Shown: positions 1 through 6,059 of the stretch, one piece after another
Layout of the letters: every line of letters begins with the position of its first letter
Numbering within the stretch: position 1 is the first letter of the stretch
Program-made: the position numbers and the translations under genes
Notes under the pieces: model-generated
What the model saw: the letters and a program-made list of their open reading frames with translations, nothing else
Database searches by the model: none
Told to the model about the DNA's origin: nothing
Assembly: GCA_938041595.1 (NCBI GenBank)
Contig: CALITN010000038.1
Span: forward strand, 1-9,209
DNA: 9,209 nt
Direction: 5' to 3'
Origin: an uncultured Flavobacteriaceae bacterium
Lineage (GTDB): Bacteria; Bacteroidota; Bacteroidia; Flavobacteriales; Flavobacteriaceae

Positions 1-82
1 TGAAGATCCTGAAGGGATTTCATGGGAAGTGTTTTATACCTATGGGGAGACAACGTTTTATGGGAGTGGTGAAAACACCTAA
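1..82 (+). CDS. C-terminal end of a CadI/ArsI-like VOC (glyoxalase-fold) protein, partial
   Basis: This is an open frame entering from the left edge (first full codon at base 2), with 26 residues before TAA at 80-82. The visible part begins EDPEGISWEVFYTYGE. The DPxGxxWE pattern is the last beta-strand of VOC-fold proteins, where the Glu is a metal ligand. The combination DPxGIxWExF is typical of the ArsI/CadI branch, whose members include Fe(II) dioxygenases that break the C-As bond of organoarsenicals, and cadmium-induced proteins. These genes often lie in ArsR-controlled operons, but nothing upstream is visible here to confirm that. The metal-ligand Glu (bases 26-28) is kept. The stop is suspicious because the same frame stays open for 23 more codons that look like the family's Cys-rich tail (next entry). 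Family assignment rests on a short segment, so it is moderate; arsenic versus cadmium cannot be separated. Confidence 0.6.
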   Translation, partial: EDPEGISWEVFYTYGETTFYGSGENT

Positions 83-154
83 AAAGCACCCGAATTGATG
101 GAGCATTGCAAAGATCATAAACAACAAGCAAACAGTTGTTGTGGAACTCAATAA
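83..154 (+). pseudogene. In-frame extension of the CadI/ArsI-like gene beyond a TAA, with Cys-Cys tail
   Basis: Directly after TAA 80-82 the same frame reads 23 sense codons to a second TAA at 152-154. The extension is hydrophilic, contains a Cys at bases 107-109, and ends in SCCGTQ. As I recall, ArsI/CadI-type proteins commonly end in a short Cys-rich, often Cys-Cys, tail outside the folded core. The simplest reading is that TAA 80-82 is a nonsense mutation (or base-calling error) that cut this tail off the protein. The alternative is that the first stop is original and the open stretch is chance; 23 open codons alone are not rare, and the terminal Cys pair is the main argument. Confidence 0.45.
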
Positions 155-330
155 AACCATATTAAGGGTACGGGATGCTTGTTTCTATAGCGTGAAAATT
201 TGTTAGAGATTTCTCCAATAACTCCAGATGGTAAGCGTCTAAATTCAGTTAATAAACTTAGCTATAAATCCTGGCTTTGATTCTTACTCAGGAGGCTTTT
301 TTTGTACTTTAGAGAGGCGAAAAAACACCT
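155..330. other. Intergenic region upstream of dut
   Basis: I find no credible gene on either strand. The reverse strand is broken by stops and no tRNA cloverleaf is apparent. The stretch holds an imperfect AT-rich dyad at 200-221 (TTGTT-A-GAGA-TT-TCTC-C-AATAA). It also holds a weak hairpin, TCCTG at 269-273 with CAGGA at 289-293, followed by a T7 run at 297-303, which could be a poor terminator for the upstream gene. TACTTTAG at 305-312 is one base from the Bacteroidota -7 element TAnnTTTG, but the nearest TTG (277-279) lies 25 bases upstream, longer than usual. dut transcription probably starts in this region. Confidence 0.5.
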
Positions 331-768
331 ATGACAATAGTACCCATTATTAATGAAAGCCCTTTTGAATTACCGGCTTACGCCACGGTTCAATCGGCGG
401 GATTGGATTTGAGAGCCCACATCGAAAGTGCGATAACACTGGCTCCGCTAGAGCGAAAAATCATTGGAACAGGGCTAAAGATGGCTCTTCCCTCGGGCCT
501 TGAAGCCCAGGTGCGACCTCGAAGTGGCCTAGCAGCGAAGTTTGGAATCACAGTATTAAATGCTCCGGGCACGATTGATGCGGATTACCGAGGCGAAATA
601 GGGGTGATTTTAGTCAACCTTTCCAACGAGGCCTATACCCTCCAACCCGGAGAGCGAATCGCTCAACTGGTGATTGCTGCCTATACGCAAGTGCACTGGG
701 AAACGACAACAGAATTGACAGCCACCAACCGAGGTAAATTTGGATTTGGAAGTACTGGAAAACAATAA
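331..768 (+). CDS. dut: dUTP diphosphatase (dUTPase)
   Basis: This enzyme hydrolyses dUTP to dUMP and pyrophosphate, keeping uracil out of DNA and supplying the dTMP precursor; it is a cytoplasmic homotrimer. All five trimeric dUTPase motifs are present in order: SAGLDLRA (22-29), RPRSGLA (62-68), the GTIDADYRGEIGV block (80-92) with catalytic Asp83, ERIAQLVI (108-115), and the glycine-rich C-terminal arm RGKFGFGSTG (134-143) that closes over the nucleotide. The length of 145 aa is normal for bacterial Dut. The ATG at 331 fits the family N-terminus. There is no Shine-Dalgarno, only the A-rich stretch CGAAAAAACACCT before it. The next gene follows after 27 bases on the same strand, so co-transcription is likely. 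It is complete with no missing residues. Confidence 0.97.
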   Translation: MTIVPIINESPFELPAYATVQSAGLDLRAHIESAITLAPLERKIIGTGLKMALPSGLEAQVRPRSGLAAKFGITVLNAPGTIDADYRGEIGVILVNLSNEAYTLQPGERIAQLVIAAYTQVHWETTTELTATNRGKFGFGSTGKQ

Positions 769-795
769 GTTATTAACATTTTACTAAATAATTAC

Positions 796-1812
796 TTGAA
801 AATAATTGTTCCCATGGCTGGGCGGGGTTCTCGTCTTCGCCCTCACAGTTTAACCGTTCCTAAGCCGTTACTTCCGGTAGCCGGAACACCCATTGTAAAC
901 CAGCTGGTCTCAGAGATTGCCAAGGTGGTAGATACGCCCATTGATGAAATTGCTTTTGTTTTGGGAGATCCAGCCTATTTTGGTTCCGATGTCGAGCAGC
1001 AACTTACCGCTTTGGCTCATAGTTTGGGAGCGGAAGCGACGATCTATAGACAAGAGGAACCTTTGGGAACCGGGCATGCGATCATGTGTGCGGCCGATTC
1101 CCTATCAGGCCCAGCGGTAGTTGCTTACGCGGACACTCTTATTCGTGCGGATCTGACTCTCGATCCGAAAGCTGATGCTGTTATTTGGGTCAAACAAGTT
1201 GCGAATCCGTCGGCTTATGGAGTCGTACAACTCAATGATGCTCAACAAATTGTTGGATTGGTCGAAAAACCAGAGACCTTTGTTTCGGATCAAGCGGTGA
1301 TTGGAATATATTATTTCAAAGACATTGGAATACTTAAGGACAAATTGACTCGTGTCGTAGACCGCCAACTCCTTCCCGGACAAGAATACCAGATTAATGA
1401 GGGCATCTTGGCCATGATGGAGGAAGGCTATCAATTTTACGCAGGTGTTGTTAAGGAGTGGATGGACTGCGGCAACCCACAGATCACTTTGGACACCAAT
1501 TCCCAAATGCTAAAAATATTGGAGCAAGAAGAAGTTCCTCTGGTAGCACCTGATTTGGTAATGGAAAACAGCGAACTTATACCCCCTTGTTATATCGGAG
1601 AAGGCGTGGTGCTTAAAAACAGTAAAGTAGGTCCCTATGTAGCCTTGGGCGCAGGCACTCAGGTTTACAACAGTGTCCTTAGCCATTCTTTGGTTCAGCA
1701 ACAGACAGAAATTCACAATGCACATTTGGAGCGGGCTATGCTGGGGAACAATGTGTATTTTGACGGTAAATTTACGGAAATCAGTATTGGAGATTATTCG
1801 ACCCTAAAATGA
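796..1812 (+). CDS. Sugar-phosphate nucleotidyltransferase with left-handed beta-helix C-terminus (TTG start)
   Basis: The protein probably transfers a nucleotidyl group from NTP to a sugar 1-phosphate, giving an NDP-sugar for envelope glycans; sugar and base cannot be read from sequence. The N-terminal Rossmann-like domain (about 1-240) carries the signature GRGSRLRP (9-16) with the PKPLLP loop (Lys23), then EPLGTGHA (88-95), the metal-site Asp113 in YADT, the VEKPE region near 155, and WMDCGNP with Asp224. Residues about 262-326 contain short repeats such as YIGEGVVL and VGPYVALGAGTQV, as expected for a hexapeptide beta-helix. The start is TTG at 796, chosen because it gives MKIIVPMAGRG, the family N-terminus. 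The only nearby ATG (814, codon 7) would delete the first beta-strand. The stop overlaps the next ATG by 4 bases (ATGA), implying translational coupling. At 338 aa it is longer than RmlA-type enzymes and closer to GlmU/GCD1-like bifunctional layouts. Confidence 0.88.
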   Translation: MKIIVPMAGRGSRLRPHSLTVPKPLLPVAGTPIVNQLVSEIAKVVDTPIDEIAFVLGDPAYFGSDVEQQLTALAHSLGAEATIYRQEEPLGTGHAIMCAADSLSGPAVVAYADTLIRADLTLDPKADAVIWVKQVANPSAYGVVQLNDAQQIVGLVEKPETFVSDQAVIGIYYFKDIGILKDKLTRVVDRQLLPGQEYQINEGILAMMEEGYQFYAGVVKEWMDCGNPQITLDTNSQMLKILEQEEVPLVAPDLVMENSELIPPCYIGEGVVLKNSKVGPYVALGAGTQVYNSVLSHSLVQQQTEIHNAHLERAMLGNNVYFDGKFTEISIGDYSTLK

Positions 1813-2582
1813 AGCTAAAACAACTCTTCGGAATTCTTTTGCTTGGGCTATTATGGACCAGTTGTAAGTCTGTAGCGGTATTGCCTAGCAAAGCTCCAGT
1901 AAATAAAGTGGATTTAAAGCTGTTGAATAAGCAAATGAACAAGCAGCACCCTAAATTCACCCATTTGAGGGGTCGTTTAAAAGCTACTTATGACAATGGA
2001 AAAAACAAGCAGCAGGTGATTGTGAGTCTTCGAATGACACAAGATCAAAAGATCTGGATGAGTGCTAATATGTTGATCCCCATTGCCAAATTGATGATCA
2101 CTCCCAAAGCAGTTCAGTTTTACGAGAAATTCCAAAAAACCTTTTTTGAAGGAGAGATAGATTTTATCAACCGTCAATTCAATACTCAGTTTGGGTTTCA
2201 AAATCTGCAGGATTTATTACTAGGAAAACCTGTGCTTGCCCCTCAAAAAGGGCGATGGAAACAAATCACCAATCCGATTGATTATGTACTAACTCCTCGA
2301 GGGCGTGTCAAGGACTTTCAGCCGACCTATTTTGTTGATCCGACAACCTTTCTTCTAAAAGAGCAGCGATTTGTTCTTCCTCAAGGACAACGGATACTAT
2401 CATTTAAATATCCAGAATATCAAAAAGTAGGAGGGGAAAACCTTCCCAAGCGGGTGGAAATTTCCCTTTTTGATGGAAAGGAATTGTTGCAGTTGCAACT
2501 TGAGTTTTCCCGTTTGAATTTTCCTAAAAACATAACCTTTCCTTTTAACATCCCAGCCGGATACCAACCGATTTCGTTTTAA
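1809..2582 (+). CDS. DUF4292 family lipoprotein, probable LolA/LolB-like fold
   Basis: Residues 1-18 form a short lipoprotein signal peptide (basic MKLK, hydrophobic FGILLLGLLW, then TSC), with Cys19 as the predicted lipidation site. The lipobox (WTSC) is loose, which is usual in Bacteroidota. There is no Lys/Asp-rich surface-export motif directly after Cys19, so a periplasm-facing outer-membrane location is favoured. The mature part alternates short beta-strands with basic and aromatic residues (HLRGRLKATYDNG, KIWMSANMLIPIAKLMITP, RQFNTQFGFQNLQDLLLGKP). I recognise this as DUF4292, which as I recall is grouped with the LolA/LolB/outer-membrane lipoprotein-sorting superfamily. It has no catalytic motif. 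The start overlaps the upstream stop (ATGA) and the next gene begins 3 bases after the stop, so it sits mid-operon between a nucleotidyltransferase and an EnvC-like protein. A role in lipoprotein or envelope transport is inference. Confidence 0.8.
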   Translation: MKLKQLFGILLLGLLWTSCKSVAVLPSKAPVNKVDLKLLNKQMNKQHPKFTHLRGRLKATYDNGKNKQQVIVSLRMTQDQKIWMSANMLIPIAKLMITPKAVQFYEKFQKTFFEGEIDFINRQFNTQFGFQNLQDLLLGKPVLAPQKGRWKQITNPIDYVLTPRGRVKDFQPTYFVDPTTFLLKEQRFVLPQGQRILSFKYPEYQKVGGENLPKRVEISLFDGKELLQLQLEFSRLNFPKNITFPFNIPAGYQPISF

Positions 2583-2585
2583 AAA

Positions 2586-3806
2586 ATGTGGCGTTCCTTT
2601 CTCTTTGTATGTTTTTCCTGGGTTCTAAGCCAACCGTTGATAGGGCAAAGCACGGAGAACCGCCAAAAAGAGCTAGAAGCTCAGCGCCAACGACTGCAAA
2701 AAGAGATTAAGCAGATCAATAAGATGCTGTATTCCAATTCGTCCCAACGCCAAACGGCTTTGGGACAGGTAGAAGATTTGGAAGTCAAGCTCAACGTGCG
2801 TCAACGACTTATTCAGGTGAACAACCAACAAGCCAATTACCTGAATCAACGGATCCGAATCAACGAAAAAGAAATTTCTCAACTTCGTATAGCTATCGAA
2901 AAAGCCAAAACAGATTATGCCAAAATGATCCAAGAGTCTTACCAAAGCCAGTCGGAACAAAACCGACTGCTCTTTCTTTTTTCTTCGGAGAGTTTGCTTC
3001 AAGCCTATCGACGCATCCAGTATATGAAGCAGTATGCGCGTTTTCGCAAACGACAAGCCAAGGAGATTGCTGAGAAAACGGTTTTGCTTCAGGATTTGAA
3101 TACTACTTTGATTGCGCAGCGTGAGCAAAAAGAAAAGCTGGTTGCGGAAAACCGACTCTCCCAGCAAAAGATCAAGAAAGAAAAGAGTCAGCAGCAAGCA
3201 ATGATCCAACAGCTTAAACGAAAAGGCAAAAAGCTAGCCGCGCAGATTCACAAAAAACAACAACAAGCTGATGCCATTGATCGAGAAATTCAACGATTGA
3301 TCCGAGAGGCCATTGCGGCATCGAACAAAAAAGCAGGGAAAAAAGCAAGTAGAGCCTCTTTTGCAATGACTCCCGAAGAAAAGCTAATTGCATCCAATTT
3401 GGAGTCCAATCGAGGACGCTTGCCTTGGCCGGTTGCTGAAGGGGTTATTACACAGCGTTTCGGAACACAACCCCATCCAGTGGTACGCACCACGATGATC
3501 AAAAGCACAGGAATTACGATTGCCACAGCACCCCAAAGCGATGCGCGAGCGGTGTTTGATGGTGAAGTGATGTCTATTTTAAGTTTTAAGGGGAGCAATC
3601 CCACGGTTTTGATCAAACATGGGAATTATATCACGGCCTACAAGAATCTTGGAAAGGTCTATGTAAAAAAAGGTGACAAAATCCGAACCAAACAATCAGT
3701 CGGACAAGTTTTTACCAATCCAGTGGATGGTAAAACCAGCCTACAGTTTAGCCTATTCAAAGCATCCAAACCTCAGAATCCGAAGTTGTGGTTAGCGCGT
3801 TTGTAA
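2586..3806 (+). CDS. EnvC-like murein hydrolase activator (coiled coil plus degenerate LytM/M23 domain)
   Basis: The protein is predicted to be periplasmic. Residues 1-21 are a Sec signal peptide (MWRSFLFVCFSWVLSQPLIGQ). Residues about 23-255 are a long Gln/Lys/Glu/Arg-rich coiled coil, a basic linker (KKAGKKASRAS) follows, and residues about 279-404 form a LytM/M23 domain starting LPWPVAEGVITQRFG. The zinc-binding positions of active M23 peptidases are not kept: the HxxxD region reads KSTGITIA (306-313), the HxH region ITAYKNL (349-355), and the last strand LQFSLF (386-391). This matches EnvC and NlpD, which do not cut peptidoglycan but activate N-acetylmuramoyl-L-alanine amidases during cell separation, so 'peptidase' would be misleading. 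It starts 3 bases after the DUF4292 stop with no Shine-Dalgarno and is last in the plus-strand cluster. Its stop lies 10 bases from that of the convergent SPOR gene. The cognate amidase is not in the window. Confidence 0.9.
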   Translation: MWRSFLFVCFSWVLSQPLIGQSTENRQKELEAQRQRLQKEIKQINKMLYSNSSQRQTALGQVEDLEVKLNVRQRLIQVNNQQANYLNQRIRINEKEISQLRIAIEKAKTDYAKMIQESYQSQSEQNRLLFLFSSESLLQAYRRIQYMKQYARFRKRQAKEIAEKTVLLQDLNTTLIAQREQKEKLVAENRLSQQKIKKEKSQQQAMIQQLKRKGKKLAAQIHKKQQQADAIDREIQRLIREAIAASNKKAGKKASRASFAMTPEEKLIASNLESNRGRLPWPVAEGVITQRFGTQPHPVVRTTMIKSTGITIATAPQSDARAVFDGEVMSILSFKGSNPTVLIKHGNYITAYKNLGKVYVKKGDKIRTKQSVGQVFTNPVDGKTSLQFSLFKASKPQNPKLWLARL

Positions 3807-3816
3807 AAGGGGTTTC

Positions 3817-4815
3817 TTAGTTTTCCTCCAAATACCAAGCCTCCTCTTTGAGGGAGTACTTGATGAAAGAGAGTAAATTTAAGGCTTCGCGTTTGGACGT
3901 GTAGCGACCATAGGCAACGCGGTGCAAGCCCTCGGGATTTACAACAGCAAAAGCAGCGGAGTACCCTTGTGATTTAAGGTCTTCCAATTTGCGTTCGGCA
4001 TTGGCCATGTCACGATAGGTTCCCGCAATAATGCTGTAGTAGGGTTGGTCTAAAGTAGCTGCTGCCTCGTCGTTGTTTTCATCTGCCGCTTCTGTTTCGT
4101 TGGCAGTCAAATTCAACTCAATTTTTGAAACGGCACCTAAGTCAAAGGTTGCTTTGGCCACATTGGACTGAATCCGTTTTTGAGCCATTTCTTGGTTTTT
4201 GGCACGTTCGTTTTCAAGATATTGCCCGCCAAAATAGTAGCCAGCCCCCGCTAGGGCGATTCCTAAAATACCAATAGCGGTATAGCGTAATACAGGAGAA
4301 CCTCCGGAGGATTTATTTTCCTCGGGGGTAAACATAAAATTCTCGTTATTCTCTTCCATGATTGAAAAGATTTTTAATGGTTCTGTTTTTTTTGGTTCGG
4401 TCACTACAGGTGTCCGTGTAAACATCCGTAAACCAAACGCTTCTTTATCGTAATTTATTTTACCGTAAGGTATAAATTCTATCTTTTTTGAGCTATTCAG
4501 GCGCATTTCCCCCAAATCTCCTAGTATTAGGGGTTGGGTTTGAAGCTTTTGTTTCCATACAATAATTTCTTTTTCGATTGCGCGCAGGGCACTTTCGTAG
4601 GAAATATGCTGTTTTGTCGCCATGTATTGGGTGAGCACGCCGTCATTACTTTTTAACAAATGGTTAAATGTCAACTCTCGGCGAAAGGGACTGAAAACTC
4701 CCTGAGCATAGTCAATATGTACTGGAAACGAGCGTGTTAAAAAAGCCCCAAAGTCGGGAATGGTCACACATTCGTACTGGTATAATAGTTCTCGTAAATA
4801 ATACGCTAAGCTCAT
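3817..4815 (-). CDS. HU-CCDC81/SPOR-domain membrane protein
   Basis: Three parts are visible. Residues 1-130 match the Bacteroidota HU-CCDC81 arrangement: two divergent HU-like units, the first with YYLRELLYQYECVTIPDFGAF and FSPFRRELTFNHLLKSNDG, the second with SYESALRAIEKEI and a LGDLGEMRL strand. Residues about 175-197 are one hydrophobic membrane segment (VLRYTAIGILGIALAGAGYY). After an acidic linker (TEAADENNDEAAA), residues 257-332 form a SPOR domain (YYSIIAGTYRDMANAERKLEDL onward), which in characterised proteins binds glycan strands lacking stem peptides at division sites. Expected topology is HU part in the cytoplasm and SPOR in the periplasm; charges flanking the membrane segment do not decide this alone. 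The ATG at 4815 places the conserved domain at the very N-terminus. It is convergent with the EnvC-like gene (10-base gap) and divergent from dprA. A division role is inferred; whether the HU part binds DNA is unknown. Confidence 0.88.
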   Translation of the reverse strand: MSLAYYLRELLYQYECVTIPDFGAFLTRSFPVHIDYAQGVFSPFRRELTFNHLLKSNDGVLTQYMATKQHISYESALRAIEKEIIVWKQKLQTQPLILGDLGEMRLNSSKKIEFIPYGKINYDKEAFGLRMFTRTPVVTEPKKTEPLKIFSIMEENNENFMFTPEENKSSGGSPVLRYTAIGILGIALAGAGYYFGGQYLENERAKNQEMAQKRIQSNVAKATFDLGAVSKIELNLTANETEAADENNDEAAATLDQPYYSIIAGTYRDMANAERKLEDLKSQGYSAAFAVVNPEGLHRVAYGRYTSKREALNLLSFIKYSLKEEAWYLEEN

Positions 4816-4820
4816 AGACT

Positions 4821-4850
4821 CAAATGTAGGAAAACCCTTCCGGATTCAAA
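4821..4850 (-). promoter_or_regulatory. Bacteroidota-type promoter of the HU/SPOR gene
   Basis: On the minus strand TTTG (4850-4847), an 18-base spacer and TACATTTG (4828-4821) give a full match to TTTG-N-TAnnTTTG, the consensus of the Bacteroidota primary sigma factor. Only five bases (AGTCT) separate the -7 element from the ATG at 4815, so transcription should begin at or almost at the start codon. Confidence 0.65.
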
Positions 4851-4895
4851 ACGCGAAAAAATGAAAGTTCGTATTTTAGGATACCTCAAATTTTT

Positions 4896-6059
4896 ATGAA
4901 ACGACTGACTGCTTGTTTGACACTTCGTCTTCTGCTAGGAATTGGCTCGATTACAGCCCAAAGGCTGGTGGCTGCTTACGGCAGTCCAGAAGCTATCTTT
5001 GATTCCAAAATCATACCCGAACAGCCACCCAATGAGCGCCTTTTGACTCTATTGCGAAAGGGCTCGAAAGTCCAAAAGGAGGTTCAATCCATAGAACAGT
5101 GGATCCGAAAAGAGAAGCTTAGACCCCTTCTTTGGGGAACAGAAGAATATCCTCTAGCCTTAGCGCGCTGTCCTGATGCGCCGCTGGTTTTATTTTGTCG
5201 CGGCAATCTGTCTTGGGAGTCCCGACGCTGGGTGGCCGTGGTGGGGACCCGTCGTCCAAGCACCTATGGCGTCGAAAGCTGCCAGGCATTGCTAAAAGAA
5301 CTAGCTCCTTTCCACCCCGTGATTGTTTCCGGGTTGGCCTATGGGGTGGATGCGGTGGCGCATAAGGCGGCATTAAAAGAAGGAATGGACACGGTTGCCT
5401 GTTTAGCTCAGGCCTTGGCCCTACCGATTTATCCGGCTCCGCATCAAGGCTTGGCAGAAAAAATCAGGCAACAAGGAGCTTTGGTTTCTGATTTTATTCC
5501 ACAACAGGGTTTTGAACGAGGCCATTTTGTCCAACGGAATCGGCTGATTGCAGGGCTGTGTCAGGCCACTTTGGTTATTGAATCGGGGGCTACAGGAGGG
5601 AGTTTAATCACAGCCAATTTTGCCAGTCAATACGACCGAGAATTGTTTGCGCTTCCTGGACCGGTGCACTCTGCGAAAAGCAAAGGCTGCCATTCTCTGA
5701 TACAATTGCAACAAGCACAATTGTTAGACTCCATAGATATTGTAGTAGAAACCCTGGGTTGGGGAAACACAAAAAAAACAACGCAACAAAACCTACCTTT
5801 AGACCTAAGCGAAGCTGAGGAAAAGGTCTATCTTTTTCTTTTGCAAAAGGGAAAACAAGATTTGGATTTTCTGGCCAAAAGTCTAGCGCTTACCATTTCA
5901 GAAACGGCGATTTTATTGATGCAATTGGAGATGAAAAAGCGGTACGCCCTTTGCCTGGCAAATGTTTTGAGGTGCGTTAGTACCCAACTTTGTTTCGGAC
6001 TCTTAAGAGCACCTCGTTGGCTATGGCGCGTGCACGATCGGCTCCTTTGGCAAGGCTGA
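4896..6059 (+). CDS. dprA: DNA-processing protein DprA, C-terminus altered by a frameshift
   Basis: DprA (DNA-protecting protein A/Smf) binds incoming single-stranded DNA during natural transformation and loads RecA. Residues 1-60 resemble the N-terminal helix-hairpin region (LLLGIGSITAQRLVAAYGSPEAIF). The Rossmann-type DNA-binding core follows: WVAVVGTRRPSTYG (about 110-123), VIVSGLAYGVDAVAHKAAL, FVQRNRLIAGLCQATLVIE, GGSLITANFASQYDRELFALPGP, then KGCHSLIQ. The usual HGLD before IYP is replaced by QALALP, a mild oddity. The C-terminal winged helix (about 300-348) runs SEAEEKVYLFLLQKG to LMQLEMKK. After Lys348 the frame breaks: the next frame reads AVRPLPGKCFEVR then TAG (5978-5980), the family's standard ending, while the frame given here adds 39 unrelated residues to 6059, antisense to trpS. 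A repaired product would be 361 aa. The folded core is intact, so partial function is possible. ATG at 4896 gives the expected N-terminus. Confidence 0.9.
   Translation: MKRLTACLTLRLLLGIGSITAQRLVAAYGSPEAIFDSKIIPEQPPNERLLTLLRKGSKVQKEVQSIEQWIRKEKLRPLLWGTEEYPLALARCPDAPLVLFCRGNLSWESRRWVAVVGTRRPSTYGVESCQALLKELAPFHPVIVSGLAYGVDAVAHKAALKEGMDTVACLAQALALPIYPAPHQGLAEKIRQQGALVSDFIPQQGFERGHFVQRNRLIAGLCQATLVIESGATGGSLITANFASQYDRELFALPGPVHSAKSKGCHSLIQLQQAQLLDSIDIVVETLGWGNTKKTTQQNLPLDLSEAEEKVYLFLLQKGKQDLDFLAKSLALTISETAILLMQLEMKKRYALCLANVLRCVSTQLCFGLLRAPRWLWRVHDRLLWQG
5931..5980 (+). other. dprA: Frame break and original C-terminus of dprA
   Basis: At ATG AAA AAG CGG (5931-5942) the dprA frame departs from homology. 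Reading from 5939 instead gives GCG GTA CGC CCT TTG CCT and so on, i.e. AVRPLPGKCFEVR, ending at TAG 5978-5980. The G/R-x-x-RPLPGKxFE ending is what I expect from Bacteroidota DprA. Restoring one A in the A5 run (5934-5938) would read MKKAVRPLPGK without a break. A 1-base deletion, a homopolymer base-calling error, or -1 ribosomal slippage on GAAAAAG would each fit; the first two are more likely. Confidence 0.8.

Noticed and set aside
200..221. AT-rich imperfect dyad as an ArsR-type operator
   Set aside because: It lies downstream of the VOC gene rather than upstream, is imperfect, and AT-rich dyads of this length occur by chance.
269..303. Rho-independent terminator after the VOC gene
   Set aside because: Only a 5-base stem (TCCTG/CAGGA) with a 15-base loop precedes the T run, and pairing does not extend to it; too weak to call.
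277..312. dut promoter (TTG and TACTTTAG)
   Set aside because: The -7 element has one mismatch and the spacer is 25 bases, outside the usual range; recorded only as a possibility.
1105..1506. Minus-strand open frame of 133 codons
   Set aside because: It lies wholly within the well-supported nucleotidyltransferase and has no recognisable motifs.
2673..3209. Long minus-strand open frame (178 codons)
   Set aside because: It is antisense to the EnvC-like coiled coil, whose biased codons (CAA, AAA, CGA) rarely give stops on the other strand; the translation has no family-like features.
5934..5939. Programmed -1 frameshifting in dprA as the main explanation
   Set aside because: GAAAAAG is only a partial slippery site, I saw no clear downstream pseudoknot, and programmed shifting in dprA is not known to me; deletion or a base-calling error is simpler.
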